Shown here one piece after another: positions 10,812-25,800 of a DNA stretch of 64,000 bases. The position numbers were made by a program, and so were the translations under genes. The notes under the pieces are model-generated. The model searched no databases. It was not told the origin of the DNA and worked only from the letters and a program-made list of their open reading frames with translations. Location of the stretch: contig OY755240.1 of NCBI GenBank assembly GCA_963576725.1, forward strand, positions 63,638,412 through 63,702,411, read 5' to 3'. The stretch comes from Azorinus chamasolen. Lineage: Eukaryota; Mollusca; Bivalvia; Cardiida; Solecurtidae. Positions within the stretch are counted from its first letter, which is position 1. Every line of letters begins with the position of its first letter.

Positions 10812-13800
10812 CTGAAAAAAAACAAAAAAACAATAATTTACATGCAGTTCATTCTTTCACTGCCCAAGTCACTGGGCTTGCTGCAATGGGCGAATCTCTG
10901 ATCATCTTTGCAAAAAGGGTTTGGATCCTGATGAGATGCAGAGTAACTCACCATCTCATCAGGATCCAAACTGGTTGAAGCAGCACTTGCGATGTAGAGA
11001 AGAAACAGTAGGCAAGTCCACTCTGAAACTTAAGAGCTGGCGACACCGTTTGCTGATGAAAATTATTTAGCGCAGAGTTAACTTGAGCTTTCTTTATATA
11101 ATACTGTTCTTTGTCTGGCCCATTTACCAATGCAGAAATACTCTTTTTTCTTTCACCAGAGTCAACTCTACTTTCCCTGATGAATATGCATGTAAGAAAT
11201 AATGACATCATGAATATTTATTAGCTGAAATATTTCAGATCTACTATAATTTCATTAGCAAACAGAGCAAACCCATGACAAGATGGCTCATACAGGAGCT
11301 GCATGATCTGGGTCTACTCTGTTTGTAACGGCGTGAAGACCCGTTTATATGAGAAAAGGGTTAAACTGAACATATATATGTTTTTATCAACTAAGCTATT
11401 CCAGTGACGACCTTTGGTGACACTTTGGATTAAGATCATGAGATACACGTCATCATGAGATAAACTAAAGTTACATGTCATCTCATCAGATATCAAAGAC
11501 AATTTGCATTGTCAACATTATAAAGAGGACAGTCTGTGACAAGTGATGGAACTGGAACTTGTTATAGATATCTGCAAAAACTGCACTCAAGATAAATTCT
11601 TTCAACACCTCACAACTTTTCTCTACAAAATTTGCTTTACTTGTCAGTTTCCAAAGCATTTTTTATGCCCCCCAGATCAGATCTGGGGGACATATTGTTT
11701 TTGCCCTGTCTGTCACCAACTTTAACCTGATCTGGGGGACATATTGTTTTTGCCCTGTCTGTCACCAACTTTAACTTTTGCGCCAGTAAAGATAGAGACT
11801 TGATATATGGCATGCATATGTATCTCATAAAGCCACATATTTTGAGGGGCGACATGACAAGGTCATCCTTCAAGATCAGGTCAAATATATAGGTCAAATT
11901 ACAGACTTTAACATTGGCCATAACTTTTGAACCAGTAGAGATAGAGACTTGATATTTGGCATGCATGTGTATCTCGTGAAGGTGCACATTTTGATGGTCA
12001 TCCTTCAGGGTCAAAGGTCAAATTGGGTGGGGGCATAGTGTTTTTCTTTCTTTCAAAAACAGCATCAATGTCAATCAGATGGATCCTGATGAGGTCATTA
12101 CAAATTTGTAGATAGTGCCAAAAATAATCGCCACTTACCCCCTGCCGCCTCCTCTATCACCGCCACGTCCACCACCAAATCCTCCACGGCCACCACGATC
12201 ACCTCCTCGTCCACCACGGAATCCTCCACGATCACCTGGAAGATAGATAATTGATTACATGTAGGTCACACTTTACCCATGCCTCAACATAAAGGATTTA
12301 ACTCTTTTACTGCCAATGATTTTAAAACACAGAGTCCAGGATGTAAACTGTTTGGTTACTGTGATTATGTTGCTTTTCAAGAACAAAAGGAAGGGAGAAT
12401 TCAACTTACTATGAAAATAATTTGCAAATAACAATACATGGTAGCAAAAAATTTAACCCATTTACTCATATTCATGTAAGAAGTAATGACATCATTAACT
12501 CATTCCCTCATATTGACGACTCTGTTAAGTCACTTTGTGAAACCATTATGATAAATAGAGCATTTGCTCCTTTAGGAGCAAATGCTCTATTTATCACAAT
12601 AGTTTCAAACTACAAATTTCTAATACTTTCCTTTTCTCTAGTTAATGCTCCTTTTCGGTAGATTTATTCAAAGAGGTTGTATCTAAAAATAGCCTATGAG
12701 GTAATGGATTAATTTAGCTAAATTTTTATAATGCCACATGAACACAGGAATTTTTAAAAACTAGAATCATATCTATATTATCCCATAAGCAAACAGAGCA
12801 GCTCCTATAGGAACCGTCTGATCTGGGTCTACTCTGTTTGCAAAGGTCTACTCTGTTTGCAAAGGTGTATTAAGGAGTAAAGGGTTAACCTTTTACTCTA
12901 TAGATGACACATTTCTATACCTTTGCAAAAACAGTTCCCACAAAAGCCATCTATTAGGGTCTGCTCTATTACCATGTGGAACGATATAGATCTGATTTTA
13001 CAATTTTTGTCTTGGGTTGAATATCCTATGTTCAAATGCCATTATAAACAATAACCTAATAAATATTCATGATGCTATTATTTCTTACATGAATATTCAT
13101 AAAGTAAAGGGCCAATTCTTAACATGCCACATCATCACAATCTATCCTTATTGTCTTCAGTTTTTATTTTCACAATAAACATCTCTTCTTTTCAAAAACA
13201 TCAGTCAAAATTCGGACCTCGATTCCAGATAATAAACAAGAACACCACAAGCAGGTGCCAACCCTCGTGTGTCCAACATCAAAGTTAACGTTAACCTCAA
13301 GGACAACGAGGACACAGGAGTTACAATAGCTCGCAATTTTTTCTTCGCAAAAACAGACAAGCTAATAATTGCTGTGGATTTTCATGTGGCATCTCCCATC
13401 TGGCTTCTGTTCAATTGTTGAACCCAATCTGCAATGATTCTCCCAATTCTACTCAAGTGTATCAGACATTATATTGTGCCATTGTTTGGCTCAGCTCATT
13501 AGTTCCTGGGCCCAAACCATGGTTTACTCAATTTCCCTAATTCATAAAATGCTGGTCTCACTGGACACAATAACTGGGATCATGTGATAGATTACTGTGT
13601 TAAAGATTCATTGCTGTCGACATAGTAAGAGAAGATCCCTTGAACCCTTTCCTGGCGTCATTAATATTTATTAGCTGAATTTTTATAATGGCATAGGTAC
13701 ACAGGATATTTTGGTACTGGAAGAAACTGTAGAATTATATATAATATAACATGGCAGACCCGATCAGACTGCTCCTACAGGAGCCATCTGACCTGAGTCT

Positions 13801-16800
13801 ACCGTTTCCAAAGGTGTAGAGGAAAGGGTTAACAATTTTAAAACTTAAAATCAAATCAAAAGCATGTTTTTGGACAAAAAGTACAACAGATAAAGGATGC
13901 AAGTGCTGCAGAAAGCTAGATACCTCCATCTCTTCCTCCATATCCGCCTCTACCACCACCACCACGTCCACCGAATCCACCTCCACGGCCTCTGTCACCA
14001 CCAAAACCTCCACGGCCACCACCACGACCACGGTAACCACCTGCAAAAATACAGTAAAACTCAGCTATTGGGGACAACTCGGTAATACTGACGCTTTTCA
14101 AAAGAACAAACCATTTCGCCAACGTAGTTCTATTGGTTTCTATCTCAGTATAACAGACACCTCGCTAATCCGGAATAACGGACACTTTGTCCAGTACAGA
14201 ATCTAACATTAACTATATAACTGACCCCAGTATCACAGACAACCCATTTCAGATTTATTATTTGCAGTGTGTACATGTGTCTTCAAATGTAAGATCTCTA
14301 AATAAGCACAGACCTAATTTGCGACAAACCATTTATTCAATGAGATAATCCATGGTAAATGATTGAATATGCTCTACCGTTATGCAGTGTTTTGATTATT
14401 AGCGATTGATTAGAACCTATGAAAATGGGTTTAATTGGCTGAGTGTCCCTTGCAGAAACAATCAAACAAACTTTTATTATGAGCAGTCAATTTGTTCTGT
14501 AATGGAGAAGTCTAAGAAGAGAAAGCGTGTAGAGTTAAGATTTGAAAGCGAAAGTAGACTTAATTAGTCAGCATGAGAATTCTTGCACGGTTGGTTAACT
14601 AATTTAAACTAAAAGCAGTACAGTGAAACCTCTCAATTAAGGACATTGTCTCTCATTGTGTGATAACAGAATTCCTGTACTATTTCAGTTGAAATGTAAA
14701 TCGTCACTTCCATGCTAGATTCACAATCAAAGACACACCACTATTAAGGACACTTCAGGCCAGAACCACTGGTGTCCTTAATAGAGAAGTTTCACTGTAC
14801 ACTCAAAACATCACACTTTCAATACATCTTATTAGCCTTGATATCGCTCACCAGACAATCAGGAGAAGATTTTCAAAGTTTTCACTATGTTTCTATAGAA
14901 AACTGGCCACCCCTGGGACTGGGCCAATTTTGACCCCAGGGGCATAATTTATATAACTTTTGTAGAGGACCTGAACATGATGATATGTGCCATATACGAA
15001 AGCTGAGAACTTTCCAGTTTCAGAGAGGAAGATTTTCAAAGTTTTACTATATGTGTCTATGGAAAACAAGGCACCCCTGGGGTGGGGCAAATTTTGACGC
15101 CAGGGGCATAATTTATATAACTTTTGTAGAGGACCTACAGATGATGCTATATGCCAAAGCTAAAAGCTGAGAACTCTGTAGATTCAGAAGATTTCAAAGG
15201 TCAAATTGTTGACAGACGACGCACGACGGACATCAAGCGATCACAAAAAAAGTACCAGAAAATAAAGCTGATAAACAATATAAATGTCATAGCAAAAATT
15301 CCTTTCTATATGTACATCTTTACAATGTTGTGTGTAATGCAGGATGAAACGCTATGCAGCAAGCACCTGCAAGATCTTTCTGCATTACATTTGTCCTGCA
15401 TTAAGCAACCACCTATCAATCAAGACATCAATGATTATTCATAGAGTTGTCACTTTAGAGGGTGGTTACTGTATTTATAAATATGCAAGCACTAAATGAA
15501 CTACTCACCGTCATCATCACTGCCACCTGCACTGTCGGGTTTGGGTGCGTTACAGAGGTTACAGGAATTTCTCCAGCCAAAGTTGTTATTACCACAGGAT
15601 TCGTTAGGGCAAGTCCAGTCACCTTGACGACCGCCATCACCTGAAACAGATAACGATGAATCTACATCTCACTTTGATCTAACTAAACATTTCTTTGTCT
15701 TTCACATATTTTAATGTTTTCTCATGAATATTCATGTCAGAAATTATGACTATGAATATAAATTAATATTTATGATTGCATATGAACAAAGAACAATTTG
15801 CCATTTCAGAAACCATACAGTCACCTATATATAAGCAAACAGAGCAGACTGATCAGACAGCTCCTACATCTTATCTTGATCTACACTGTTTGCAAAGGTG
15901 TGAAGTTTCTATGCGGGAGTGGTAATTTAGTATTTTTGCGACATTCTTTGCATGTGGAATGATGCATCTCCATATTCCCTCCTAAATTGAAACCTTTAAT
16001 GAAAAACATACAAGCGGGTAATGTCACACGTATAAAATGATACTGGCATGTACAATCATATTATGCAACAATATCGTTCATGCATAACTTGAAATTCCAT
16101 ACCTGTTTTCATTGAATGAACTCCCAATTAAATTTTGATGCGAACATTGCTACAATGTTGAAACCTGCACATTATCAATTCTCTAAGCCATAATACTTGT
16201 GCACTTACCTCTGCCGCCACCTCTACCTCGCATTCCACCTCCGCGGTCACCACCACCACGGTCACCTCCTCTACCACCACCACCACCACCACCACCACCA
16301 CCACCACGACCTCCACCACGACCAAACTGGGTGTTCACCTTGCGCTGAGCTATCTGAACCTTGATTATGCCACCCTGGAATTCTTTCTCTGCAAGACACA
16401 AGCAATGTATGACTGGTAGTGTTCAACTGTCCATCAGTAACTTTCAAAACGAAGACTGAACGCAATACAAAGGAGACTTACACTTAAACCTGTATAAACC
16501 TTTTCCCTGTTGGATATTCATGTAAGAAATACCGACATCATGAATATCTATTTGCCTAATATGTATAATGGCAGAAGTACAAAGGATTTTTTGGTATTGG
16601 TCGAATCAGTCGTCAGATCTATTACAATTCAAATAGCAAACAGAGCAGACCCTGATTAGACGGCTCCTACTGTTTGAAAAGGCGTGAAAAAAGAATATTA
16701 AGTAAAGTGACCGTTAAATAGGAGTCTTAATTCTGGACCTGTAAGGCATATGGTGCTTAATGCAAGTCAAGTAATGCAGAAAGCGCCTATTCCTTTTGTC

Positions 16801-19800
16801 CTGGATTAACCCTTTACCTGTTCAGTATTCATCTAGGAAATTATGACGTCATGCATAGCTGATTTTTAATAATGGGATATAAACAAAGAGTGAGTCAGAT
16901 GAATTTTATCATAAGCCAACAGAGAAGACCCTGATCAGACGGCTAATAAAGGAGCCGTCTGATCTGGGTCTTCTGTGTTTGCAAACGTGTGAAAAGACAT
17001 TTATATATAGGAAAGGGGTTAAGCAACCACCTGTATTGGTAAAGCATTGGTGTTCCATAAATGATGACATGAATGGTTGTTTAAGATAGGTTCTACCGTA
17101 TTCTTTTTAACCTCATATTGCTGTCAACTTCCGCTTTAAAAGTAAGGTTTTCTTGCATTTCTTATCATTTTCAACACAGCTATTTAAATCATCTGTAACT
17201 GCAGTAGGATTTGGTTTGGTTTTTATCAGGTTTTACAGTATTTCAGTCATATCACGACTGCAGTAGGAAAACAAGAGCCGTGTGCGGCGCCAATGTTCGG
17301 CTTGTCCACTGCATACACTTCTCCTCAAAGAGATCTACCAACCTATGAAGTTTCATGTTGATACCTCTTATACTGTTTGATTAATCAGCTACATTAAAGT
17401 TTTTGCATGCCACCGCCAACACCTACAACTGCGACAACGCTTACGACCCAATGATCACAATAGATCAGCTTTTTCTTCGAAAACAGACGAGCTAATAAGG
17501 GGTTTTAACAGAATTTCAGGAAAATAGAATTATCCCTACAAATCATCAACCTCATTTTTAACTCTTTCCCTGCTGAATATTTAAGAGGTAATGACATCAT
17601 GAATATGTATTAGCTTAATTTTTATACGGCCTATGCACACATGAATTTTTGGTAAACTGTAGTCGGATCCTTTATGATATTCATAAACAGCACAGACCCC
17701 TTCAGACAGCTCCTACAGGATCCATCTGATCTGGGTACTCATGAAAAGGCATTTATATCAAGTAAATGGTAAAAAACCACTATCCAATAGGCATATCATT
17801 TTGAGAAGCCATTTCCCCAGTAGCAAATAGCGTGGATCCTGATGAGACACTAAGTTACTCAGCGTTTCATCTGGATCAAAGTTATTTGCAAATGCCGGTC
17901 AAGATGCATTTGGTATAAGAGTTAATGCTCCTACACAAGTGCTTCCATACTTCTGAGTTAGTACAGTAAAACCTCTCTATAACGGCCACTATACTGTCTT
18001 AATTAGCTGGTATTTAGGGCAGGTGACTGCTTAAAGCAAGGTGACTTTCACCTTGCTTTAAGCAACCACCTGCATTTAACACAAAATACTTGATGTAATT
18101 TAGTGGCCGCTAAAGAGAGTTTTACTGTATGTTGAATAATCATGGGACCACAACTGTTAAAATTGACCACTGTATTGATAATACGGGACACAAGGCATGT
18201 ATCGATTATCTATTCAAATTGGGGCACAAAGCAAAATTGAAAATCTGCTTTGCAGGCAACAGAAATTAATGTCAGCAGATCTTACCACTGAACCATTGAA
18301 TGGCTGCCTTGGCGGTTTCTGGGTCATCATAGGTCACAGTGGCCTCTCCCTTGGGGCGCCCTGTCATCTTGTCTTTGTAGATCCAGATCTTTGGTTTACC
18401 CGTTCTCTTGTCAATCTGAAACAAACATTTTGAGCGGGACATTTCAGAGCAAAATCTTAAGTGGAGACGTCGAGGTGCTTAAATTCTGTCAACAAAAATA
18501 CCAAATTCCATTGACAGTCATGTGATAAAAACAAAAAAATGTGTCACAGTAGATGACAAATGTCCCCAAAGCAAAGCACTGACAATGAAATGTGTTTTGT
18601 AAGCAGGCCTGCATATGCGACTGCAAAATGAAAGTAAAGATTGCATAGTATGACCACAATTTGAACTAAAGTTACCCCAAACAATTTTTTTTTGTAATTG
18701 ACGTAAAAGGTCAAGGTCATGGCCACATGACCTACAAAAAGTGTGCAATATTCAGCCATCCGAAGATGAACTCACACACCATAATTGGTGATCATAGCCG
18801 GTGTAGGATATGCTGTGGACAAGTTTTTTTTGTAAATGGAAGCCCAAGGTCAAGGTCACATTGACCTATTAATAGTACATGAAATTCCGCCATCCCAAGA
18901 TGTACTCACACACCATATTTGGTGATCCTAGCTGAAGTAGTGTAGGAGATATGCTCCAGAAAAGCTTTTTTGGCAAATGCTCCTTTAATCACAATGGTTT
19001 CAATACTACACAATTCTAACGTTTTCCTTTTCTCTAGTAAATGCTCCTTTTTGGTAGATTTATTAAAAGAGATTGGGTCTAAAAATAGCCTATGATGGAA
19101 AGGGATAAGAGAAGTTCTACTGTATTGGCAATGAGACAATCGGATGAGACAAGTGCATGTAACAGATGTCCCTTTCTTGACTGTGGGTGGTTACAATCGA
19201 CCCATTCCCTCATATTGACGCCATTTGGCGCCTCTGTAAAAGTCACTTTTTGAAACCATTGTGATAAATAGAGCATTTGCTCAATAGGAGCAAATGTTCT
19301 ATTTATCACAATGGTTTCTAAACTTCACATTTCTAAATGCAGTAAATGCTCCTTTTCGGTAGATCTGCTCAGAAGTCGGGTCTAAAAATAGCCTATGAGG
19401 TAATGACAATGTGTTAAAGCTCTTGCCATTACCTTGATAACGCCTATGCTGCCAAAGTGAGAAGTGAGGTCGTCTTCTTCGATGTTCTCATTGAGTCCCG
19501 TAATAAAAACAGTGTCTGGTGTCTCCTGAAGCTCCCTATCGCCACCCCAACTTCCGCCGCCACCTCCACCTCCTGCAATGCATCATTTGACAGGGTATTA
19601 GCAAGCTAATCAATATCTTGCAATTCAGGTAAAAATTTGTATCGGGGCTTTCTTCAACAGTATCTGAATTTACACTAAAGGCTTAGGAACAAGCAATTAC
19701 CTGGAAAATGATTTCAGACAAATTCAGAAAATATCAACACCAGCCACCTCGCTCAATGCAGGGTCACTGATTGAGATCTCCACAATTTTGAAGAGTTGAT

Positions 19801-22800
19801 GAACAATTTACTGCAACTTATTCCACAAATTGTATAACTAGAATTTCGTTTTCATGAATGCCCCATTACAAATTACAAAGCAGTTACAATGAATCTTTAA
19901 ATTATCAACACTCTTCGACCGTTTAACCCTTTCCCTGTTGAATATTCATGAAGAAATAATATCATGAATATTTACTTGCTGATTTTTTTATAATAACATG
20001 AGTACACGTAATATTTTGGAACTGGAAAAGACTTAAAGAGTCAGACCCATTATAATTTCATAAGCAAACAGCAGATCTTGATCAGACGGCTCCTACAGCA
20101 ACAATCTGATCTTGGTCTACTCAGCATACAAAGGTTTGACAAAGCATTAATGAGGTAAAGGGTTAACTACATCCTGATTTTTTTTTTATTTCAACCCCTT
20201 ACATGATGATTACTCATGTATGAAATAATGACAGTGAAGATTTACATTTTCTGATTTTCGTATTTTGGTCATGGCAGATATTGTAGAATCTGATGTTTAT
20301 AATTCCATATGCAAACAGAGCAGAACATGATCAAACTGCTCCAACAGGAGCTGTCTCATCTGGGGCTACCCTGTTGCAAAGGCACCAAAAAACATCACTA
20401 TCAAGTAAAGGGTTAACTTTCCATGATCTATTTCTTTCTTGAAGCAAGCACTGTTTATTTCTTTATTTTGGTTACACTACCAATTTATTATTTTTTTAAA
20501 TGTTTGTTTTTTCAATGCTTTCATGTATTAAAATTCTCAACCACTTCTGTTTATAAAAGTATTTTGGACAAACATTCAATTGTTCACACATTCATTAAAT
20601 ACAACAATAAAACACCCCAACATTTAATTCTTGTGGACTATTTCAAGTCGGCATGTAAACAATCAAACCCTCTGAACCAAAAACAAAATCCACATGCAGA
20701 TAACTGCCTGGTCTAAGACATTTGTTACATTGCTATAAGCAGCTTGGTTAATGTCACTACTCTGACAGCACACTTAGTTGTTATTTTATAAAAGGCCCTT
20801 TGGTCAATCAATCGTTACTTCCCTTGGGTAGATTTTACAGTAAACCTTCAAGATTCTGGTTCATTAGGTCAGAGTCTACTGTACAATTACAGTATCTTAC
20901 TTCAATTACTTATTGATCCCCTCCGACTGATTATTTTTCAACTCATAAGCATAATGTCCAAGCTAGGCCTTGTTGCATACAAATGTACGTATTACATCAT
21001 TACTATAATTGCTCATATTTTACATCACACCTCTTTCATATGACATCCGTGTAAATATACATTTGTACAACTTTAATTGGTATCTGAACATTTGACTCCT
21101 TTCAACACTTTGTCACTCCCAGCAGGGATACACTGTACATGTATAGTTCCATACAGTGGTCAACCATATATCTGTTCCAGTCTTTTTCTTATTATTAAAT
21201 ATCTATTTATCAATGAAAAATACTTCCGATTCATACATAGGTATCTATCTTCAGATTCCTAGTGTCAACCTTCTTTACACATTTAATAGTATTTAACCCT
21301 TTACTTAACCCATTACTTCATAGGCTATTTTTAGATCCAACCACATTGAATAAATCTACTGAAAAGGAGCATTAACTAGAGAAAAGGAAAATTATAGAAT
21401 TTTGTAGTTTGAAACCATTGTGATAAATAGTTTCAAATAGTGACAATGGTTTCAACAGGTGATATTTAGAAAGGCGTATTTATGGAGGAAAGGGTTAATG
21501 AATATTTAACATTACTTATGAATATTCATTGACTGAATTCTTTATATGGTACATGAAACAATGAATTTTCAGTTACAACAGTATATAATCAGATCCATTA
21601 TACTATTCAAGCAAACAAGAGCAGACCCTGATCATGAAGCTCCTACTGGAGATGTCTGATCTGAGCCAGTTTGCAAATGCATAAATTAGAAGTCAGATTC
21701 ATCTTATCAACTCTCCTCAATATGTTCTTTACGAATTCTATTCTGAAATAATGACCCATATTAGAGATCTTGTCCTTCTCATATTCATGAAAAAACAACA
21801 CTGGATACGACTACCTTCTATCATGGGCATATCTCATACATTGATAGATTATTAATCTTGCAGTTCAAGTCTTCTTTGTACCTTTACATAACTGATAAGT
21901 TTGTTTACTGGCCTCTTTAGCCTTCAACCTCTGTACAACCATTGTATGTTTATCAAACTTTAGGTTCTCAACACTTTCAGTTACCCTCTTCTGTTCTCAA
22001 CATTGTGTGATACTTCAACCATAATTCTTATTGATATCTACTCCCTTTTTCTGCACCATCAGAATTTATTTACTTTTCTTGTGCAAAACATTTTCCTGTC
22101 CGTTTAACACCTTCATTTCATTTTATGTACAGGCTCAGTAGTTTGTATATGAGCAAAGCATAAATCATATTTCAACCATATCATTGAAGAATTATGTACA
22201 CATTATTTTTTCTGTACATATAACTTGCAGTAAAATAAAGCAAACTACATTTGTACACCTTTCATTCATCCTGGTAGAACTACATTTATATGAAAACTTT
22301 TCCATATATTCAACATTTGAAATTTTGCATAAATTTTCTTCAATGCAGCTGAACAAGCTTTGGACTAAACCACAGTAGACGTCGAGATCAAAGCCTCTAT
22401 TATCCAAAATTTATCTCTTCTATGTTCCAGTTGTTCTCCCCAACAAGAGGTCACAATCTGACACATTTTCCATCCAGGACTGAGCTTCTTTTGGTTGAAG
22501 GCTCCGTTCGGCATTCCATCATCTGGCTTTGAATTCACCAAAACATTCTCGGGTGCCAGACTCCAGAACATTCTCAAACACAATTGCTTGGTACCCAGCT
22601 TTTACCAAAATTGTAGAAGCTTGAAAGCAACCACACATTGATGAGAATATTCTAGTCTTCAGTGTGAAAATGAGTTGGTGAATTGGATTCCTGTTTAGAA
22701 CACCTATTCAAACATCACAGCCCTAGCATCATCCTCAAAGCCAACAAGGCATCTAAAACTCCATGTTGAGGATCTGATCTTAGTGCTACTGGTCAATACG

Positions 22801-25800
22801 GAGGACGAACATCAACATCAGGAGCATCTTCTTGTGCATTTTCTTAAACTGAACTGTTGAATTGCATAGTTCATTCGTCTTTGTCGTTTTTTCCTTTCTC
22901 AAAATCTTATTAATTGAAAATCAAACTGGCATTTTACCTTTGGAATAACTTAAATATACATGAACCTGATAACTGACTCTCTTTTTTTTCAAAAGCATTT
23001 TTTTAATTTTCCAACACGTATTACGACACACATTATGTTATTAACATTATTAATTTGTTATACACATATTTTTGTATTGATTGTCTACAGTGGAAAGATT
23101 TGCTTTAAATTTGAATTTTCCCCCCTAGTTTTCACCAAACGCACTTATCTATGAGTTGACACTTCATGCTACATATGGAGAACTACATCAACACACATCG
23201 TCCAAACTTTTAATGAAGTGGAGTACTGTTATACATATATATCCTAATGTACTACAGAGCATTAGATAAAGGTGCATATTCAAATACTAAAATTGTCATT
23301 TCTCCACCAAACCCCACCATGTGACCACTCTACAATCGTCTTGAGAAGATTCTAAACAGTGGTCACAATATCGAGTATGGTGGACAAATAAATGTGCTGT
23401 TCCCTAACATGTCTTAACCCTTTCCTCCATAAATACGCCTTTCTACGCCTCTGTAAATTTCACTTTATGAAACCATTGTGATAAATACAGCATTTGCTCC
23501 TATAGGAGCAAATGCTCTATTTATCACAATGGTTTCAAACTACAAAATTCTAAATTTTTCCTTTTCTCTAGTTAATGCTCCTTTTCGGTAGATTCATTCA
23601 AAGAGGTTGGGTCTAAAAATAGCCTATGGAGGAAAGGGTTAATTAACACATCTTATCTGGGCCTCTAGTATCAGAACGTAAGCAACTCCACAAGAAAGGT
23701 ACAGGTTGACTGTTTGCACTGTGAACTTGCACCAGACATCATATCAAAGATTCAGTGTCTGATCAGGTTCAACACTAAAACTGGTCTGGGTCTACACCAG
23801 GGCCATAAATGAGCATATCTGAAATATGAAAATCATCATTTCTCCATACCTTAGGCTGCTACCACAACCTAGGGTTTGACGGAGAGATAAACAATCTATT
23901 GTCGAGTAAATTTCTAAGCATTTTGTCTAGCCTAAGGCCCTTTGGTCTACACAGCTTGAAGTCACATAGTACATTTTCTCTGGGAGTGCTTCGTATGAAC
24001 ATTTTATGAATTTAAATGATTTATACATGGTCCCAGTTTTTAAATAATGTTTTGTAAAAACTGTTTTGAAACTAACATACCCAGAGGGGAGAATTTGTTT
24101 TTTTAATTCTGTTGATGACTCCAGCTTGTAAATGGTATGGTCAATTTATTCTGACAGGGCATACTTGTGCATGGACAAATAGATCTAAACATATGTATCC
24201 AGCTTTGAATATGCATTACCTCTTTTCAACATTAGGAATGCTTTGAGCCCAGCTATACAAAAATAGCTTTAGACTTTGCAAACAGTGTAGAACTAGATCA
24301 GTTGTTTTTAAAATGTTGCATCTATTCAGTTTTTAGACTGATCAAACGCAGCATTTTAAATGTGGCAGCCAATCTGATTAATTATACATCGTTTGCAAAG
24401 CCTGAAGGTCGTTTTTCATATTTCAGGGCTCAATTTTTTTATAACATTTGTAGTGATATGAATCCAGATTTGGGGCCAAGTTACTTGGCCTCCCTTCAAG
24501 ATCCAGACTGTTTTGAAAGAAATGAAGCGGTCAACAATTTTTGCAGACAAAAGTTACTCAATGCGCACAAAGGATAAAGTCACATAAAAAAAAAAAAAAG
24601 ACCGAAGAGTAGGTGATTTTCTCCCCAAGGCCTGTTTCGAGGCATACTAACACAGAAGGTGTAAACACAAGTTACAGGAGAATACAAACACCTACAACAC
24701 TGTGGCATGGACAGTCCTATAAACAGTGAGTAAACATCCTCTCGTACAGTGAGGTACATTCATACACAGTATCAACCCATTACCTGCTACCACCACTTAA
24801 AATTAACCCTAATAAATTGATACTTGATCATTAACCCATTCCTCCATAGGCTAATTTTAGACCCAACCTCTTTGAATTAATATACCAAAAACGAGCATTT
24901 ACTAGGGAAAAGGATTTTTTTTTAGAATTGTGTAGTATTGAAACCATTATGATAAATAGAGCATTTGCTCCTAAGGAGCAAATGCTCTATTTATCACAAT
25001 GGTTTCAAAAAGTGACTCCTACAGAGGCGTAGAAAAGCGTAGTTATGGAGGAAAGGGTTAACTCTTCTGGAGCAATTTATATTTCAGTTTGACAAAGCTT
25101 TTGAGAAACTACTGACCTAGTGTCAAACAACTTGGATTCTGATAGGACGCCGACTTAGCCTTTTTTACTCCATAAATACACCTTTCTACGCCTTTGCAAA
25201 CAGTACACCCAGATTAAACAGCCCCTGTTGGAGCTGTCTGATCAGGGTCTACTCCAAAAATGATTAAGAACTTATATAGATGAAATTCTCGAGTTTATGC
25301 CATGGTCAAAACGCCGTGTGTTGATGTGCCATTTAAAAAAATCAATCTAATTAATATTTATGATGTCATTTATTACATGAATATTTATGGAATAAAAGGT
25401 TAATCAGCATCTCATCTGTGACCAAGCTGTCTGTAAATGCCGGTCAGTTTGCACTTAGCAAAGTAAGGCTCTTGTCTACTGCATTCTCAAACTTATCAGA
25501 TTCATTCATCTATTTGGCAAAATACTTGCTGAGAATTAGCAGCTTGGCTCCTAATCAGAGATTACACAACACTAATCAGGGACCAGGATGCTTCAAAATG
25601 ATAGTAAATTTGTGATCCACAGGTTAGGGTTAACACCAAAAAGTTTATTTTACCTCATTTTGCGTTGAAAGCAATCATACTTCTCAACGCACAAAAACCT
25701 TCAGCATTCTATGAGCGAATTTGTGACGGCTTTGCAAACAGTTTGGAAATATATGAACTGCCGAGTAGCTCGTCATCTTATCAAGATCCAAACTGTTCGA

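Noticed and set aside
13735..14085. Val-rich minus frame and His-rich plus frame over FET exon 14
   Set aside because: Shadows of the RGG-coding exon in other frames and on the other strand.
22184..22583. Overlapping frames in the MITE-free part of intron 9 as an alternative FET exon
   Set aside because: Composition unlike FET, no flanking AG/GT in a compatible phase.
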